Assembly: GCA_020061585.1 (NCBI GenBank)
Contig: JAGUXX010000306.1
Span: 1-35,337 of the forward strand
Direction of reading: 5' to 3'
Length of the DNA stretch: 35,337 bases
Source of the DNA: Betaproteobacteria bacterium
Lineage (GTDB): Bacteria; Pseudomonadota; Gammaproteobacteria; Burkholderiales; Thiobacillaceae
Below the pieces are notes generated by a model. That model made no database searches and was not told the DNA's origin. It saw nothing but the letters and a program-made list of their open reading frames with translations. This document shows positions 7,871 to 17,700 of this stretch, one piece after another; the first letter of the stretch is position 1, and each line of letters starts with the position of its first letter. The position numbers were made by a program, and so were the translations under genes.

Positions 7871-8656
7871 TCAGGGAGCCACTTGAGCACTCAAATCCAG
7901 CGTCGCCAGCACCGGCGTGTGATCCGACGGCCGTTCCAGTTTGCGCGGCGCCTTGTCGATTTCGCTGGCGCGGCATAACGGCGCCAGTTCCGGCGACAGC
8001 AGGATGTGGTCGATGCGCATGCCGAGATTGCGGCGGAAACCCATCATCCGGTAATCCCACCAACTGAAGCTCTTCTCGGGCTGATCGAACAGCCGGAAAG
8101 CATCCTTCAGACCGAGATCGAGCAAGGCCTGGAAGCGCGCGCGTTCCGGTTCGGAGACCAGGACTTGACCGACCCAGGCAGCGGGGTCGTGGCAATCGCG
8201 ATCTTCCGGCGCGATGTTGTAGTCGCCCAGCAAAGCCAGCCTGGGATGGCACCGCATCTCGTCCTTCAGCCAGACAATCAACGCATCCAGCCAGGCCATC
8301 TTGTACTGGTATTTGTCGGAATCCAGGCTCTGGCCGTTGGGAATGTAGACGCAGACGATGCGCGTACCCTCGACAGTGGCGGCAAGCACGCGCTTCTGTT
8401 CATCAACGAAACCGGGGATGCCGGCCTGCACCTCGGTGATCGGCAAGCGGCTCAGTATCGCCACGCCGTTATAGGTTTTCTGGCCGGAAAAAGCGCTTTC
8501 ATAGCCAGCCTCGCGCAATGCTTCGGCCGGAAAGACATCGTCGGTCTGCTTGGTTTCCTGCAAGCACACCACATCCGGCTGCGCACTTTGCAGCCAGTCG
8601 AGCAGATGCGGCAGGCGAACCTTCAGGGAGTTGACGTTCCAAGTGGCAATTTTCAT
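7871..8656 (-). CDS. xthA: Exodeoxyribonuclease III
   Basis: AP endonuclease/3'-5' exonuclease of base excision repair, 261 aa. The endonuclease/exonuclease/phosphatase-fold active site is complete: N7 (WNVNS), E34 (LQETK), Y104 (VCVYIPNG), D145 and N147 (LLGDYNIAP), D216-H217 (RIDHIL) and D245-H246 (SDHTPV). The start is ATG at 8656. It lies between the deacetylase gene (upstream, same strand, about 195 bases away) and nrdJ (downstream), and looks like its own unit. Confidence 0.96.
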   Translation of the reverse strand: MKIATWNVNSLKVRLPHLLDWLQSAQPDVVCLQETKQTDDVFPAEALREAGYESAFSGQKTYNGVAILSRLPITEVQAGIPGFVDEQKRVLAATVEGTRIVCVYIPNGQSLDSDKYQYKMAWLDALIVWLKDEMRCHPRLALLGDYNIAPEDRDCHDPAAWVGQVLVSEPERARFQALLDLGLKDAFRLFDQPEKSFSWWDYRMMGFRRNLGMRIDHILLSPELAPLCRASEIDKAPRKLERPSDHTPVLATLDLSAQVAP

Positions 8657-8757
8657 ATGACCGCTGACATCCCTGTGTATCTAGCAAAAACAATTTGTAC
8701 CCAATGCCACTACCTGAAGCAAGAACCACCGTCATGCCGACGCTGGCGGACATCCAA

Positions 8758-8788
8758 GACCTGACAGGTTTGTAAAACCTGTCAGGTC
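8758..8788. repeat. Perfect 14-bp inverted repeat between two genes
   Basis: Left arm GACCTGACAGGTTT (8758-8771), loop GTA, right arm AAACCTGTCAGGTC (8775-8788), with no mismatch. It lies after the deacetylase stop and before xthA on the minus strand. A terminator hairpin is possible, though no T-run follows on either strand. A dispersed repeat or protein-binding palindrome are alternatives. Confidence 0.7.
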
Positions 8789-8851
8789 GGCATCGGCGAG
8801 GCTGCGTGCCCAGTTCCTGGAATGCTGTGCACGATTTTGACGAAGGCGGGT

Positions 8852-9853
8852 TCAGCCAGTTTGCCGCAAATTGTTGATCAGCATCGGCACAAAACGGCTC
8901 GGACCGCCCCAGCCCGGGGTGAAGCGGCGCAACTGCCAGGGATCGGTGGCGCGCGTGGAGACGCCATATTGCGTCGACACCGCGCCTTCGAAGCCCAGGC
9001 CTTCGACGATGCGCGCCTGTTCCGCGCGATAGTCGGCAACCGGGCGGCCGTTGGGGTAGGCGAACACCCGCACCTTGCCGCCCAGCGTGGCTTCCAGCCA
9101 GTCCTTGCCGGCGGCAATTTCGTCGCGTGTGGCGGTGTCATCCAGACCGGCGATGATCGGGTGACGCTGCGTGTGACCGCCGATTTCCATGCCGGCGCCA
9201 TGCAGCGCCTTGAGTTGCTCGGTGGTCATCATCAGATCGTCCGGCAACGCTTGGCGGGTGACGCGTTGCGCCAGTTCGGCGACGGTGTCCTCACGCTTGC
9301 CCAGCGGCAGGTACTTGACGACGGGCAGGATGTGACCGATGGCTTGGGCCTTGGCTTGCGGTGTCGAGACATCGTGCTCGCCCAGGTCCAGGGCGCGCAG
9401 GTCGAGGTGTTCGCTGTCGGCGCGGCGTATGGCTTCGATGACGGTATCGTTGAACATGCGACCGCCGTTCAGATAGGCGGTGGCAATGAAGAAGGTCGCG
9501 TTGAGGCCGTGCTTTTGCAGGATCGGCGTGGCCAGCGTCAGGTTGTCGGCATAGCCATCATCAAACGTGATGCAGGCGGCGCGCGCCGGCAGGCTGCCGG
9601 CTTTCAGGCGCGCCACGGCTTCCGGCAGCGGCAGTACGTTGAACACGCGCTTCACCTGCGCCATCTGGCGGTCGAAGCTGGCGACCGTCGCTTCATCGGG
9701 AAACAGCGGATCGGTCTCGGCCTGGACCCGGTGATAGATCAGGATGCTCAGGCGCGCATTCGTGCCCGCGGGCGAAAACCAGCTTCCAGCGAGGCGGTAG
9801 ATCGGATCGAACGGCATGGTTGGCGTGTCTGTGTGATGTGAGCGGATTATCAT
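8852..9853 (-). CDS. Polysaccharide deacetylase family protein
   Basis: NodB-homology (carbohydrate esterase 4-like) protein that would remove acetyl groups from a surface or cell-wall sugar polymer. Motifs: [12 protein letters not shown] with the metal-binding [10 protein letters not shown] with the H-x3-H pair, and VFAYPNG. The ATG at 9853 gives about 333 aa and is preceded by AAGAGG seven bases upstream. Other in-frame starts lie at 9817 (MPFDPIYRL) and 9868, the last overlapping aroB. No signal peptide is clear. It is transcribed away from aroB with a very short shared control region. Proteins of this form often serve exopolysaccharide or LPS clusters; the substrate cannot be told here. 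Confidence 0.88.
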   Translation of the reverse strand: MIIRSHHTDTPTMPFDPIYRLAGSWFSPAGTNARLSILIYHRVQAETDPLFPDEATVASFDRQMAQVKRVFNVLPLPEAVARLKAGSLPARAACITFDDGYADNLTLATPILQKHGLNATFFIATAYLNGGRMFNDTVIEAIRRADSEHLDLRALDLGEHDVSTPQAKAQAIGHILPVVKYLPLGKREDTVAELAQRVTRQALPDDLMMTTEQLKALHGAGMEIGGHTQRHPIIAGLDDTATRDEIAAGKDWLEATLGGKVRVFAYPNGRPVADYRAEQARIVEGLGFEGAVSTQYGVSTRATDPWQLRRFTPGWGGPSRFVPMLINNLRQTG

Positions 9854-9887
9854 TGCCAACCTCTTCATGTCACAACCCGCCAGCCTC

Positions 9888-10976
9888 ATGCAAACCCTGA
9901 CCGTTGAACTCGGCGACCGCGCCTACCCCATCCACATCGGCCCCGGCCTGCTCGACCGCGCCGATCTGGTGCTGCCGCATCTGATCCAGAAACGCGCGGT
10001 GATCGTCACCAACACCACGGTCGGACCGCTGTATCTGGATCGCTTTGCCTCCGCCTTGCGCAATGCCGGCGTGTTGATCGATTCAGTGATCCTGCCGGAT
10101 GGCGAGGAGTACAAGAACTGGGAAACCCTGAACCTGATCTTCGACGGCCTGCTGACCCAGCGCGCCGAGCGCAAGACCACGCTGATCGCGCTGGGTGGCG
10201 GCGTCATCGGCGATCTCACCGGCTTCGCGGCGGCCTGTTATCAGCGCGGCATGCCGTTCATCCAGATTCCCACCACCTTGTTGGCGCAGGTCGATTCGTC
10301 GGTCGGCGGCAAGACCGGCATCAATCATCCGCTCGGCAAGAACATGATCGGCGCCTTCTACCAGCCGCAACTGGTGCTGGCCGATACCGAGACGCTGAAC
10401 ACATTGCCGGCGCGCGAGTTGTCCGCCGGTCTGGCGGAAGTCATCAAATACGGTTTGATCCGCGACCTGCCGTTCCTGGAATGGCTGGAAACGCACATGG
10501 AAGCCCTGATGGCGCGCGATACCGCCGCGCTGACCTACGCCATACGCCATTCCTGCGAGAACAAGGCGGAGGTGGTGGCCGCCGACGAGCACGAAGCCGG
10601 TCAGCGCGCGCTGCTCAATCTCGGCCATACCTTCGGCCATGCGATAGAAACCGGCGTCGGTTATGGCATCTGGCTGCATGGCGAAGGCGTTTCCGCCGGG
10701 ACCATGCTGGCGGCCGATCTGTCGCGCCGGCTGGGGATGATTTCGCAGGATGACGTGGATCGCATGGCGTCGTTGTTCCAGCGCGCCGGCTTGCCGGTGG
10801 TCGCGCCGAACCTGGGTTATGACGCGTATATGGCGTACATGGGCGTCGACAAAAAGGTGGAAGCCGGGCGCATCCGCTTCGTGTTGTTCAAGCAACTGGG
10901 CGAAGCCTACGTGACCGGCGACTATGACCCGAACGCCTTGCGCGCCACATTGAGCGAAGCGGCCGGCAAAGCCTGA
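9888..10976 (+). CDS. aroB: 3-dehydroquinate synthase
   Basis: Second step of the shikimate pathway: converts DAHP to 3-dehydroquinate using NAD and zinc. Landmarks are [11 protein letters not shown] (NAD site), [30 protein letters not shown] (zinc-binding Glu), [11 protein letters not shown] and HGEGVSAGT (zinc-binding His residues). An upstream ATG at 9867 is also in frame (seven more residues), but the family usually begins at the [14 protein letters not shown] level, so 9888 is preferred; neither has a clear ribosome binding site. In many Betaproteobacteria aroB is followed by dgt; here a hipBA pair sits between them. Confidence 0.95.
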   Translation: MQTLTVELGDRAYPIHIGPGLLDRADLVLPHLIQKRAVIVTNTTVGPLYLDRFASALRNAGVLIDSVILPDGEEYKNWETLNLIFDGLLTQRAERKTTLIALGGGVIGDLTGFAAACYQRGMPFIQIPTTLLAQVDSSVGGKTGINHPLGKNMIGAFYQPQLVLADTETLNTLPARELSAGLAEVIKYGLIRDLPFLEWLETHMEALMARDTAALTYAIRHSCENKAEVVAADEHEAGQRALLNLGHTFGHAIETGVGYGIWLHGEGVSAGTMLAADLSRRLGMISQDDVDRMASLFQRAGLPVVAPNLGYDAYMAYMGVDKKVEAGRIRFVLFKQLGEAYVTGDYDPNALRATLSEAAGKA

Positions 10977-10992
10977 CTAACAGAAAACATCA

Positions 10993-11027
10993 TTTCCATT
11001 AATCGCCTATTTTGCCGATAATGGAAA
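10993..11027. promoter_or_regulatory. Inverted repeat, candidate HipB operator
   Basis: TTTCCATTA (10993-11001) and TAATGGAAA (11019-11027) form perfect 9-bp arms with a 17-base spacer, right before the hipB start. HipB-type XRE antitoxins bind inverted repeats of this TCC...GGA kind to repress their own operon. The right arm covers a possible ATG at 11021, which is a reason to prefer the ATG at 11030. Confidence 0.5.
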
Positions 11028-11029
11028 CC

Positions 11030-11332
11030 ATGATTTCTGAAAACATATCCACCCTGCTGCAAACCCTTGGCGACCGCCTGCGCGTCGAACGCCTGGCGCG
11101 CAACGAATCGCAAACCCGCTTTGCCGCCCGCCTCGGCATTTCCGTGCCGACCCTGCGGCGCATGGAACAGGGCGATGCCAGCGCGCAATTCGGCCACTGG
11201 CTGACCGCGTTGACTTTGCTGGGCCGCATCAACGAGGCGGAAGCGCTGCTGGCGCCGCGCTACAGCCTGTTCGATGCCGCCGCGCGGGTGGAAAAGCCGC
11301 CGCGCCAACGCGCCCGGAGAAAAGCCGGATGA
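11030..11332 (+). CDS. hipB: HipB-like XRE-family antitoxin
   Basis: Small DNA-binding antitoxin of about 100 aa. A helix-turn-helix is visible at roughly residues 15-50 (LGDRLRVERLARNESQ, then FAARLGISVPTLRRMEQGD), typical of Cro/C1-type regulators. A basic tail (QRARRKAG) follows. In-frame starts exist at 11021 and 11030; the latter keeps the operator-like repeat outside the gene. The stop overlaps hipA by four bases. By family, it should bind HipA to block its kinase and repress the operon. Confidence 0.85.
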   Translation: MISENISTLLQTLGDRLRVERLARNESQTRFAARLGISVPTLRRMEQGDASAQFGHWLTALTLLGRINEAEALLAPRYSLFDAAARVEKPPRQRARRKAG

Positions 11333-12540
11333 TTCGTCTCGATGTCTGGCTGACGCAGGTCAACGGCGGACAACTGCGCGCCGCCGAACTGGTATTCGGC
11401 GATGCCGACCGGCAAGGCCGCTACGCCGGCGCCCTGCGCTACACGCCGGAATACCTGGCGGATGCGCGCGCTTTCCCGCTCGACCCGGCCGCGTTGCCGT
11501 TGCAGCCGGGCGATTTCTCCAGCCGGCAACTCGACGCTCCGCTGATGCTGCTGGACGATGCCCTGCCCGACGACTGGGGACGCCGGTTGCTGATCCTGCG
11601 TCATGGCTTGCCGCGCGGCCAACAGTCTGAACCGCATCTGTTGCGGGCGCTGGCCGGCCAGGGACTGGGCGCCTTGAGCTTCCACGCGCCCGGCCTGCCG
11701 CCCGGAGAAGAAGCGCATGCCGCCGCGTTGCTTGAACTCGACAGCTTGCTGGATGCCGCGCAGCGCCTGGAAAGCGACGCTAGCGCCGCCATCGACGATA
11801 CCTTCCGCGGCCTGCTGGCCGCCGGCAGTTCTCCTGGCGGCGCGCGACCCAAAGCGCTGGTGCATGACGCCGAAAGCCAGTGGATCGCCAAATTCCCCAG
11901 CCGGCGCGACGATGTCGACATGGTCGGCCTGGAAGCCGCCAGCCTGGAACTGGCGCGGCTGGCCGGTCTGGAAGTGGCGGATTTCCGGCTGCTAGAGTTG
12001 ACCGGTTCGCGCCGCGTCCTGCTGGTCAAGCGCTTCGATTTGACAACGCAAGGCGGTCGCCGGCACATGCTGAGTTTCCGCAGCCTGCTGCAAGCCGGCG
12101 GCTACTACGTATCGCGCTATGCCGACCTGATCGACGCCTTGCGCCGCTACAGCGCCTGGCCGGAACGCGACGTGCCGCAAATGTACCGGCAGATGGTGTT
12201 CAACGCCCTGCTCGGCAACACCGACGACCACCTGAAGAACTTCTGGCTGCTGGCCGATGCCGACGGCTATCGTCTGTCGCCCGCCTTCGATCTGCTGCCG
12301 GACACCGGCGCGCGGCGCGAACATGTGCTGCTGTTCGATCTGACGCCGCTGGCGCCCGGCCCGCAGGAACTGGCCGCGCTGGGCCGCAAATGGGGCATCG
12401 GCGGCGCCGCGAATATCTGTCAGGAAGTCGAAGCCGCCGTCACGCGGTTTGCCGCAATCGCCGCCGTCTACAACGTGCCGGAACCCGAAATCCATCGCTT
12501 TCAACAGGACATCGCCCGTCGGTGTCGCACCGAAAGGTAA
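11329..12540 (+). CDS. hipA: HipA-family serine/threonine kinase toxin
   Basis: 403-aa HipA-like kinase. In E. coli HipA phosphorylates glutamyl-tRNA synthetase and induces persistence; the target here is unknown. Kinase landmarks: the autophosphorylation/P-loop segment SSPGGARPK with S168 in the place of E. coli S150, WIAKFPS, the catalytic loop TDDHLKNF with D299, and AFDLLP with the metal-binding D321. All are intact, so it is probably active. The N-terminal subdomain is the part often called couple_hipA. It starts within the end of hipB (ATGA overlap), and dgt starts two bases after its stop, so it looks built into the aroB-dgt transcript. Confidence 0.92.
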   Translation: MIRLDVWLTQVNGGQLRAAELVFGDADRQGRYAGALRYTPEYLADARAFPLDPAALPLQPGDFSSRQLDAPLMLLDDALPDDWGRRLLILRHGLPRGQQSEPHLLRALAGQGLGALSFHAPGLPPGEEAHAAALLELDSLLDAAQRLESDASAAIDDTFRGLLAAGSSPGGARPKALVHDAESQWIAKFPSRRDDVDMVGLEAASLELARLAGLEVADFRLLELTGSRRVLLVKRFDLTTQGGRRHMLSFRSLLQAGGYYVSRYADLIDALRRYSAWPERDVPQMYRQMVFNALLGNTDDHLKNFWLLADADGYRLSPAFDLLPDTGARREHVLLFDLTPLAPGPQELAALGRKWGIGGAANICQEVEAAVTRFAAIAAVYNVPEPEIHRFQQDIARRCRTER

Positions 12541-12542
12541 CC

Positions 12543-13682
12543 ATGTCCGAACTCGCCCAGGCCCACACAGCCCCGTATGCCGCAAAATCCGCCGAAAGCC
12601 AAGGCCGTCGCCATCCCGAACCGGCCGCCGCGCCGCGTTCCGAATTCCAGCGCGACCGCGACCGCATCGTGCATTCCACCGCCTTCCGCCGGCTGGAATA
12701 CAAGACCCAGGTGTTCATCAACCACGAGGGCGATCTGTTCCGCACGCGTCTGACGCACAGCCTGGAAGTCGCCCAGATCGGCCGCACGTTGGCGCGCATG
12801 CTGGGCCTGGACGAGGACCTGACCGAAACCCTGGCGCTGGCGCACGACCTCGGCCATACGCCGTTCGGCCATGTCGGCCAGGATGTGCTGAACGCCTGCA
12901 TGAAGGAACACGGCGGCTTCGAACACAACCTGCAATCGCTGCGGGTGGTCGATGAACTGGAACAGAAGTACGCGGAATTCGAAGGACTCAATCTGACCTT
13001 CGAGTCGCGCGAAGGCATCCTCAAGCACTGTTCACTGAAAAACGCCGAAAAACTCGGCGATGTCGGCCGCCGATTCATCGAAGGCCGGCAACCTTCGCTG
13101 GAAGCGCAGATCACCAATCTGGCCGACGAAATCGCCTACAACAACCATGACGTCGACGATGGCCTGCGCTCCGGGCTGATCACCGTGGAACAACTGGAAC
13201 AGGTGGAAATCTTCGCCCGCCACCTCGACACCGTGCGCGCGCTCTACCCCGACCTGACCGATCGCCGGCTGATCCACGAAACCGTGCGCCGGATGATCAA
13301 CACGCTGGTGGTCGACCTGCTGCAACAGACTCGCGCCAACATTGCGCTGCACCAGCCGCAAAGTCTGGACGATGTGCGTCGCTGTCCAACGCTGGCGGCT
13401 TTCAGCGTGGGCATGCTGGCCGAACACCGCGAACTCAAGCATTTCCTGTTCCAGAACCTGTATCGCCACTACAAGGTGGTGCGCATGAGCGAAAAAGCCC
13501 AACGCCTGCTGCGCGAACTGTTCGTCGCGTTCACCAGCGAACCCCGCTTGATGCCGCCGGAACACCAGGCCCGCGCCGACCAGGCCCCGCAGCGCGCGGT
13601 CTGCGACTACATCGCCGGCATGACCGACCGCTACGCGATCCGCGAACATCGGCGGATTTATGACATCGAGGAACTGGCCTGA
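12543..13682 (+). CDS. dgt: dGTP triphosphohydrolase-like protein
   Basis: HD-domain dNTPase of 379 aa that splits dGTP (or other dNTPs) into deoxynucleoside and triphosphate. HD metal ligands are H72 (RLTHSLEVA), H101-D102 ([12 protein letters not shown]) and D195 ([12 protein letters not shown]). The ATG at 12543 follows AAGGTAACC and gives the MSELAQ start; the frame stays open far upstream through hipA but that part is not dgt. The form matches the shorter 'type 2' dGTPase-like proteins. Being two bases behind hipA, its translation probably depends on hipA translation. Besides dNTP balance, dGTPases are known in phage defence; that role here is only a possibility. Confidence 0.94.
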   Translation: MSELAQAHTAPYAAKSAESQGRRHPEPAAAPRSEFQRDRDRIVHSTAFRRLEYKTQVFINHEGDLFRTRLTHSLEVAQIGRTLARMLGLDEDLTETLALAHDLGHTPFGHVGQDVLNACMKEHGGFEHNLQSLRVVDELEQKYAEFEGLNLTFESREGILKHCSLKNAEKLGDVGRRFIEGRQPSLEAQITNLADEIAYNNHDVDDGLRSGLITVEQLEQVEIFARHLDTVRALYPDLTDRRLIHETVRRMINTLVVDLLQQTRANIALHQPQSLDDVRRCPTLAAFSVGMLAEHRELKHFLFQNLYRHYKVVRMSEKAQRLLRELFVAFTSEPRLMPPEHQARADQAPQRAVCDYIAGMTDRYAIREHRRIYDIEELA

Positions 13683-13801
13683 TCCCGGGACGCGACGCCC
13701 GGGGATGGCGCGATGGCTGACTGCCGCGGCCGGCAGCGGACTCACGCGAAGCATGTGGCTGTGTTCCAATCAGACACCTTCTCCATCCCAAGAAAACAGC
13801 C

Positions 13802-14368
13802 ATGAATATCCTGATTTTTGCCGGCAGCACCCGCCGTGACTCGGTCAACCGCAAACTGGCACAGGTCGCCGCGCAAGCCGTCAAAGCCGCCGGCGCCGAG
13901 GCCACGCTGCTGGAACTGGCCGATTATCCGATGCCGCTGCTGTGCGGCGAGATCGAGGCGGAGAACGGTCCGCCGGAAAACGCTTTCAAATTGCAGGCGA
14001 TCATCGCCGCGCATGCCGGGCTGATCATCGTCTCGCCGGAGCACAACCACAGCATTTCCGCGTTGCTGAAGAACACCCTGGACTGGATCTCGCGCACGCC
14101 ACGCGTCAGCGGCGGCAACCCGTTCGCCGGCAAGATCGCCGGCATCATGGCGGCCTCGCCCGGCGGGCTTGGTGGATTGCAAGGTCTGGATCATATGGAA
14201 CGCGTGCTGACCACGCTGGGGGCGCTGGTGCCGCCGAAAAAAGTCGCCGTGCCGAAGGCGGACCAGGCATTCGGCGCCGCCGGCGAACTGCTCGACGAAG
14301 CTTCGTCGCGCCGGGTCAACGAACTGGCGAGTGAAGTCGTCAACCTGACGCGCAAGCTGAGCGCGTGA
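13802..14368 (+). CDS. NADPH-dependent FMN reductase
   Basis: Flavodoxin-fold reductase of 188 aa, of the family that includes chromate/quinone reductase ChrR/YieF. Features: ILIFAGSTRRDSVNRKL with the FMN-phosphate-binding GSTR...S region (residues 3-18), and SPEHNHSISALLKNTLDW, a close match to the family's SPEYN...LKNAIDW flavin loop. Probably cytoplasmic quinone or oxidative-stress protection; the true substrate cannot be seen. The gap to dgt is 119 bases and holds a GC-rich CCCGGG...CCCGGG hairpin (13684-13703) that may end dgt transcription. Confidence 0.88.
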   Translation: MNILIFAGSTRRDSVNRKLAQVAAQAVKAAGAEATLLELADYPMPLLCGEIEAENGPPENAFKLQAIIAAHAGLIIVSPEHNHSISALLKNTLDWISRTPRVSGGNPFAGKIAGIMAASPGGLGGLQGLDHMERVLTTLGALVPPKKVAVPKADQAFGAAGELLDEASSRRVNELASEVVNLTRKLSA

Positions 14369-14390
14369 AGCCGTGGAAAAGCCGTCAAAC

Positions 14391-14732
14391 ATGTTGTTGA
14401 CCGAATCGCTGGCCGCCTGGCAAACCCCGGCGTTCAGCGAGGTCTTCAAGGCTGAAGTCGAACGACTGAATCCCGACCTGCTGCCCCTGCAACAAGGCCT
14501 GGCGCATTCCAGCAGCGCCAATGGCGCGAATCTCGGGGTGTCGATCCTGAACGTCGGCGAGACGCCGGATGCCATTCAGGTCAAGGCCGGGTTGTTCTAT
14601 ACCGGCATCATCGCTGGTTGCAGTTGCGCCGATGACCCGACCGTCCAGCACGAAGTCAACGAATACTGCGAAGTGCGTTTCGAGATTGCCAAACTCGGCG
14701 CGACGGCGACGGTTACCTTGTTGCGCGACTGA
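14391..14732 (+). CDS. Conserved hypothetical protein with CxC motif
   Basis: About 113 aa from the ATG; a GTG at 14373 would add six residues. I do not recognise an assigned function. The protein has an amphipathic N-terminal half (LAAWQTPAFSEVF, then LPLQQGLAHSS) and a second half with GIIAGCSCADDP and EYCEVRF, so three cysteines and nearby acids that could bind a metal. No signal peptide or membrane segment. It closely follows the FMN reductase gene (22 bases) and is probably in the same transcript. Its last 20 bases overlap the 3' end of the RND pump gene on the other strand. Confidence 0.75.
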   Translation: MLLTESLAAWQTPAFSEVFKAEVERLNPDLLPLQQGLAHSSSANGANLGVSILNVGETPDAIQVKAGLFYTGIIAGCSCADDPTVQHEVNEYCEVRFEIAKLGATATVTLLRD

Positions 14733-17700
14733 TCACGGACAAGCGTTTGCGCATCAGCCAGCCATGCATCAGCGGCGTGACGAACAGCGTCAGCGGCGTG
14801 GCCACCGCCAGCCCCCAGATGATGCTGGCGGCCAACGGCCCCCACAGCAAGGAGTCGCCGCCCCAGCCGAAGGCCAGCGAAACCAGGCCGCCGATGACGG
14901 TCAGCGTGGTGATGATGATCGGAATCAAGCGCCGCCGGCCGGCAAAGAAAGCGGCGGCCAACGGCGGCAGACCACGCGCCAGGCGATCTTCGCCGGCCGA
15001 CACCAGAACGATGGAGGCATTCACCGCCACGCCGGACAATGCCACGCAGCCATACAGCGTGTAGAGGGTGATCGGCTGGCCGGTCAGCAGCAGCCCGAGC
15101 ACCACCCCGGCCAGCGCCATCGGCGCGGTCGCCAGAATCACCAGCGGCAGCACAAAGCGTCCGAACTGCACGGCGAGCAGGGCGTACATCAGGATGAAGC
15201 CCAGCACCAGGAACGCCAGCAGATCGCGCAAGCTGGCTTTCACGTCATCCAGCTCGCCGCCTTGTTGCAGGATGACGTCGGGATGCCGCGACGCGATGTC
15301 GGCCCAGGCGGCATCCACCGCCGCCACCGCCTGGCGGGCGGTGATGCGGTCCTGATCGAAACCGGCATGCAGGGTGATGGCGCGCTCGCCATTGACCCGG
15401 CGCAATTCGCCCGGCGTCGATTCCAGAGTCACCGTGAACAATTGCGCGGGATCCACCAGGCCGCCGTCCGGCAGACGCCAGGGTTTGGCCAGCCAGCGCT
15501 GCACTTCGACCTGATTCATCGCCTTGCCGCGCACCACGACATCCAGCGATTGCCGGCCATCGTCGATCTTGCCCACCGCGACGCCCTCGAAATGCAGACG
15601 CACCAGCGCCGCCAGCTTGAACGGATCGAGCCCGGCGCGGGCGGCGGCGGGCGCATCGACTTGCAGGGTCAGGCGCGGCTGACTGAAACCGGCGTCGTCG
15701 TTCATGTCGCTGAAGCCCGGTGTTTCGACCAGCGCCTGACGCAGATCGCGCGCCGCCGCCGCGAGATGCTCCAGCGTTGCGCCGGTCAGGCGCAGCGACA
15801 GGCTGGACAGCATCGGCAGATCGGCGGACAGCACCTGCACCGAGACGCTCTCGGCGCCGGTGTTGCCGAGTTCCTCCAGCAACGCCGGGCGCAACGCCGC
15901 GACAAAGTCGGCGACGCCGCGACCGCTCACCGATTGCGGCGCCAGGCTGATGGTGATCTGACCCATCTGCTCGCCGAGGACCAGTTCGCTGGGCGTGAAT
16001 TGCAGCCCGGCCATGGCCAGCGTGGCGTTCAGTTCGCCGGGGCGGGCGACGCGCTTCGCCGCCAGTTCGAGTTGGCGCGCGGCGGCCAGCGTGGTTTCCA
16101 GATTGCTGGCCGGCGGCATCTGCAGGTTGACGTTGAATACCCGCAACGGGTCGGAGGCGAACCAGCGCGGCTTGACCCAGTCCAGCATCAGCGCCGCGCC
16201 GGCGAGCAGGAACACGCTGGTGAACAGGGCGAATACCGGCGCCGGGTGGCGCATGTTCCAGCGCAGACCTCTGCCATAATAACGCCGCAAATGTCGCGCG
16301 AAGCTATCGCGCCAGCCGGGTTCGGCGGCGTTGCCGCCCCAGGCCACGGCATGTCGCGGCAATATCCACAACGAGGCGGCCAGGCTGCACAGCAGCGTCA
16401 GCATCACCGCCAGCGGCGTGACGAACATGAAGCGGCCCATCAGACCAGGCAAGAACAGCAACGGCGCGAAGGCCAGACAGGTGGCGAAGATCGATGCGGT
16501 GACCGGTCGCGCGACTTCCTTCAACGCCGCCGTCACCGCCGCCACGCGATCCATGCCGGCGGCCAGGCGCAGGCGTATCGCTTCCGCCACCACCACCGCG
16601 TCGTCAAGCGGAATGCCGAGCACGATGGCCACCCCCAGCAATACCGAGACATTCAGGGTATGGCCCATCAGATGCAAGGCCAGGAACATCCCGGCCAGCG
16701 CGAACGGCACACCGATGCTGGTCAGCAAGGCCAGGCGATGTCCGAGGAAGAACCAGGTCACCAGCAACACCACGGCCAGGCCGAACAAGGCGTTGGCTTC
16801 CATCACGCCGATCGCCTCGCGGGTGGTGGCGCTCTGGTCGTCAAGCAAGGTCAGCACCGGCGCGTCGAACGCCTGATTGGTCTCCTTGACCAGCGCGTGC
16901 ACGGCGTCGGTCAGCTCCAGCGTGTTGACGTTCTCGCGCTTGATCACCGACAGCAACACCGCCGGCCGGCCATCCAGATGCACCAGTTCGCGCGCCGGCG
17001 AGATGCCGGTGGCGACGCTGGCCAGTTCGCCGATTGGCGTCATCCGTCCATCGGCGCCGACGATGGGCAATTCGGCGAGGAAATCCGGATTGGCGTTGAG
17101 CCCCTGGACGCGCATCGCGTAGCGGCGACCGGACATGTCGGCCATCCCCGCCGGCAGACTGCGGGTCTGCTCGGCGACCGCGCGGGTCAACGCTTCGAGC
17201 GAGACGCCGCGACTTTCCAGTACGGCGGGGTCGAAACGCACGGCCAGTTCGCGGCTGCGCATGCCATAGGACCAGATGCGGCCGACGCCGGGCAGTTTTT
17301 CCAGCTTGTCGCGCGTCGCCTCGGCCAGATCGCAGACCTGGCCGTCGGCCACGCCACCGCTGACCACGACCATGGCGGTGGGAAAGAAATTCGAGGAGGT
17401 CAGTTCGATGACCTGCGGCGGTCGCGCCTCCTTGGGAAAATCCGCCGAAGCCTGGCGAATCTCGCGATCCAGCGCCGCCAGCCGACGCTCGAAACGCCCC
17501 GAGTCGATGTCATGGAAACGCACCAGCAAGGTGGCGACATGATCGCGCGAGGTGGCGGCGACAAACCGCACATCGCTGACCCGTCGCGCGGCGGCCTCCA
17601 GCGGCAAGGCGATTTCGCGCTCGACATCCTGCGCGGTGGCGCCCGGCCAGACCACCGCCACCGCCACCCAATTGAGTTCGACCTCCGGATACTGGGCGCG

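Noticed and set aside
11880-12542. Long N-terminal extension of the dgt frame through hipA
   Set aside because: The extension is an Arg-rich shadow of hipA; the ATG at 12543 after AAGGTAACC gives a normal dGTPase-like protein.
13684-13703. CCCGGG...CCCGGG palindrome after dgt as a firm terminator
   Set aside because: No T-run follows and the arms are short, self-complementary GC blocks; mentioned only as a possibility in the FMN reductase entry.
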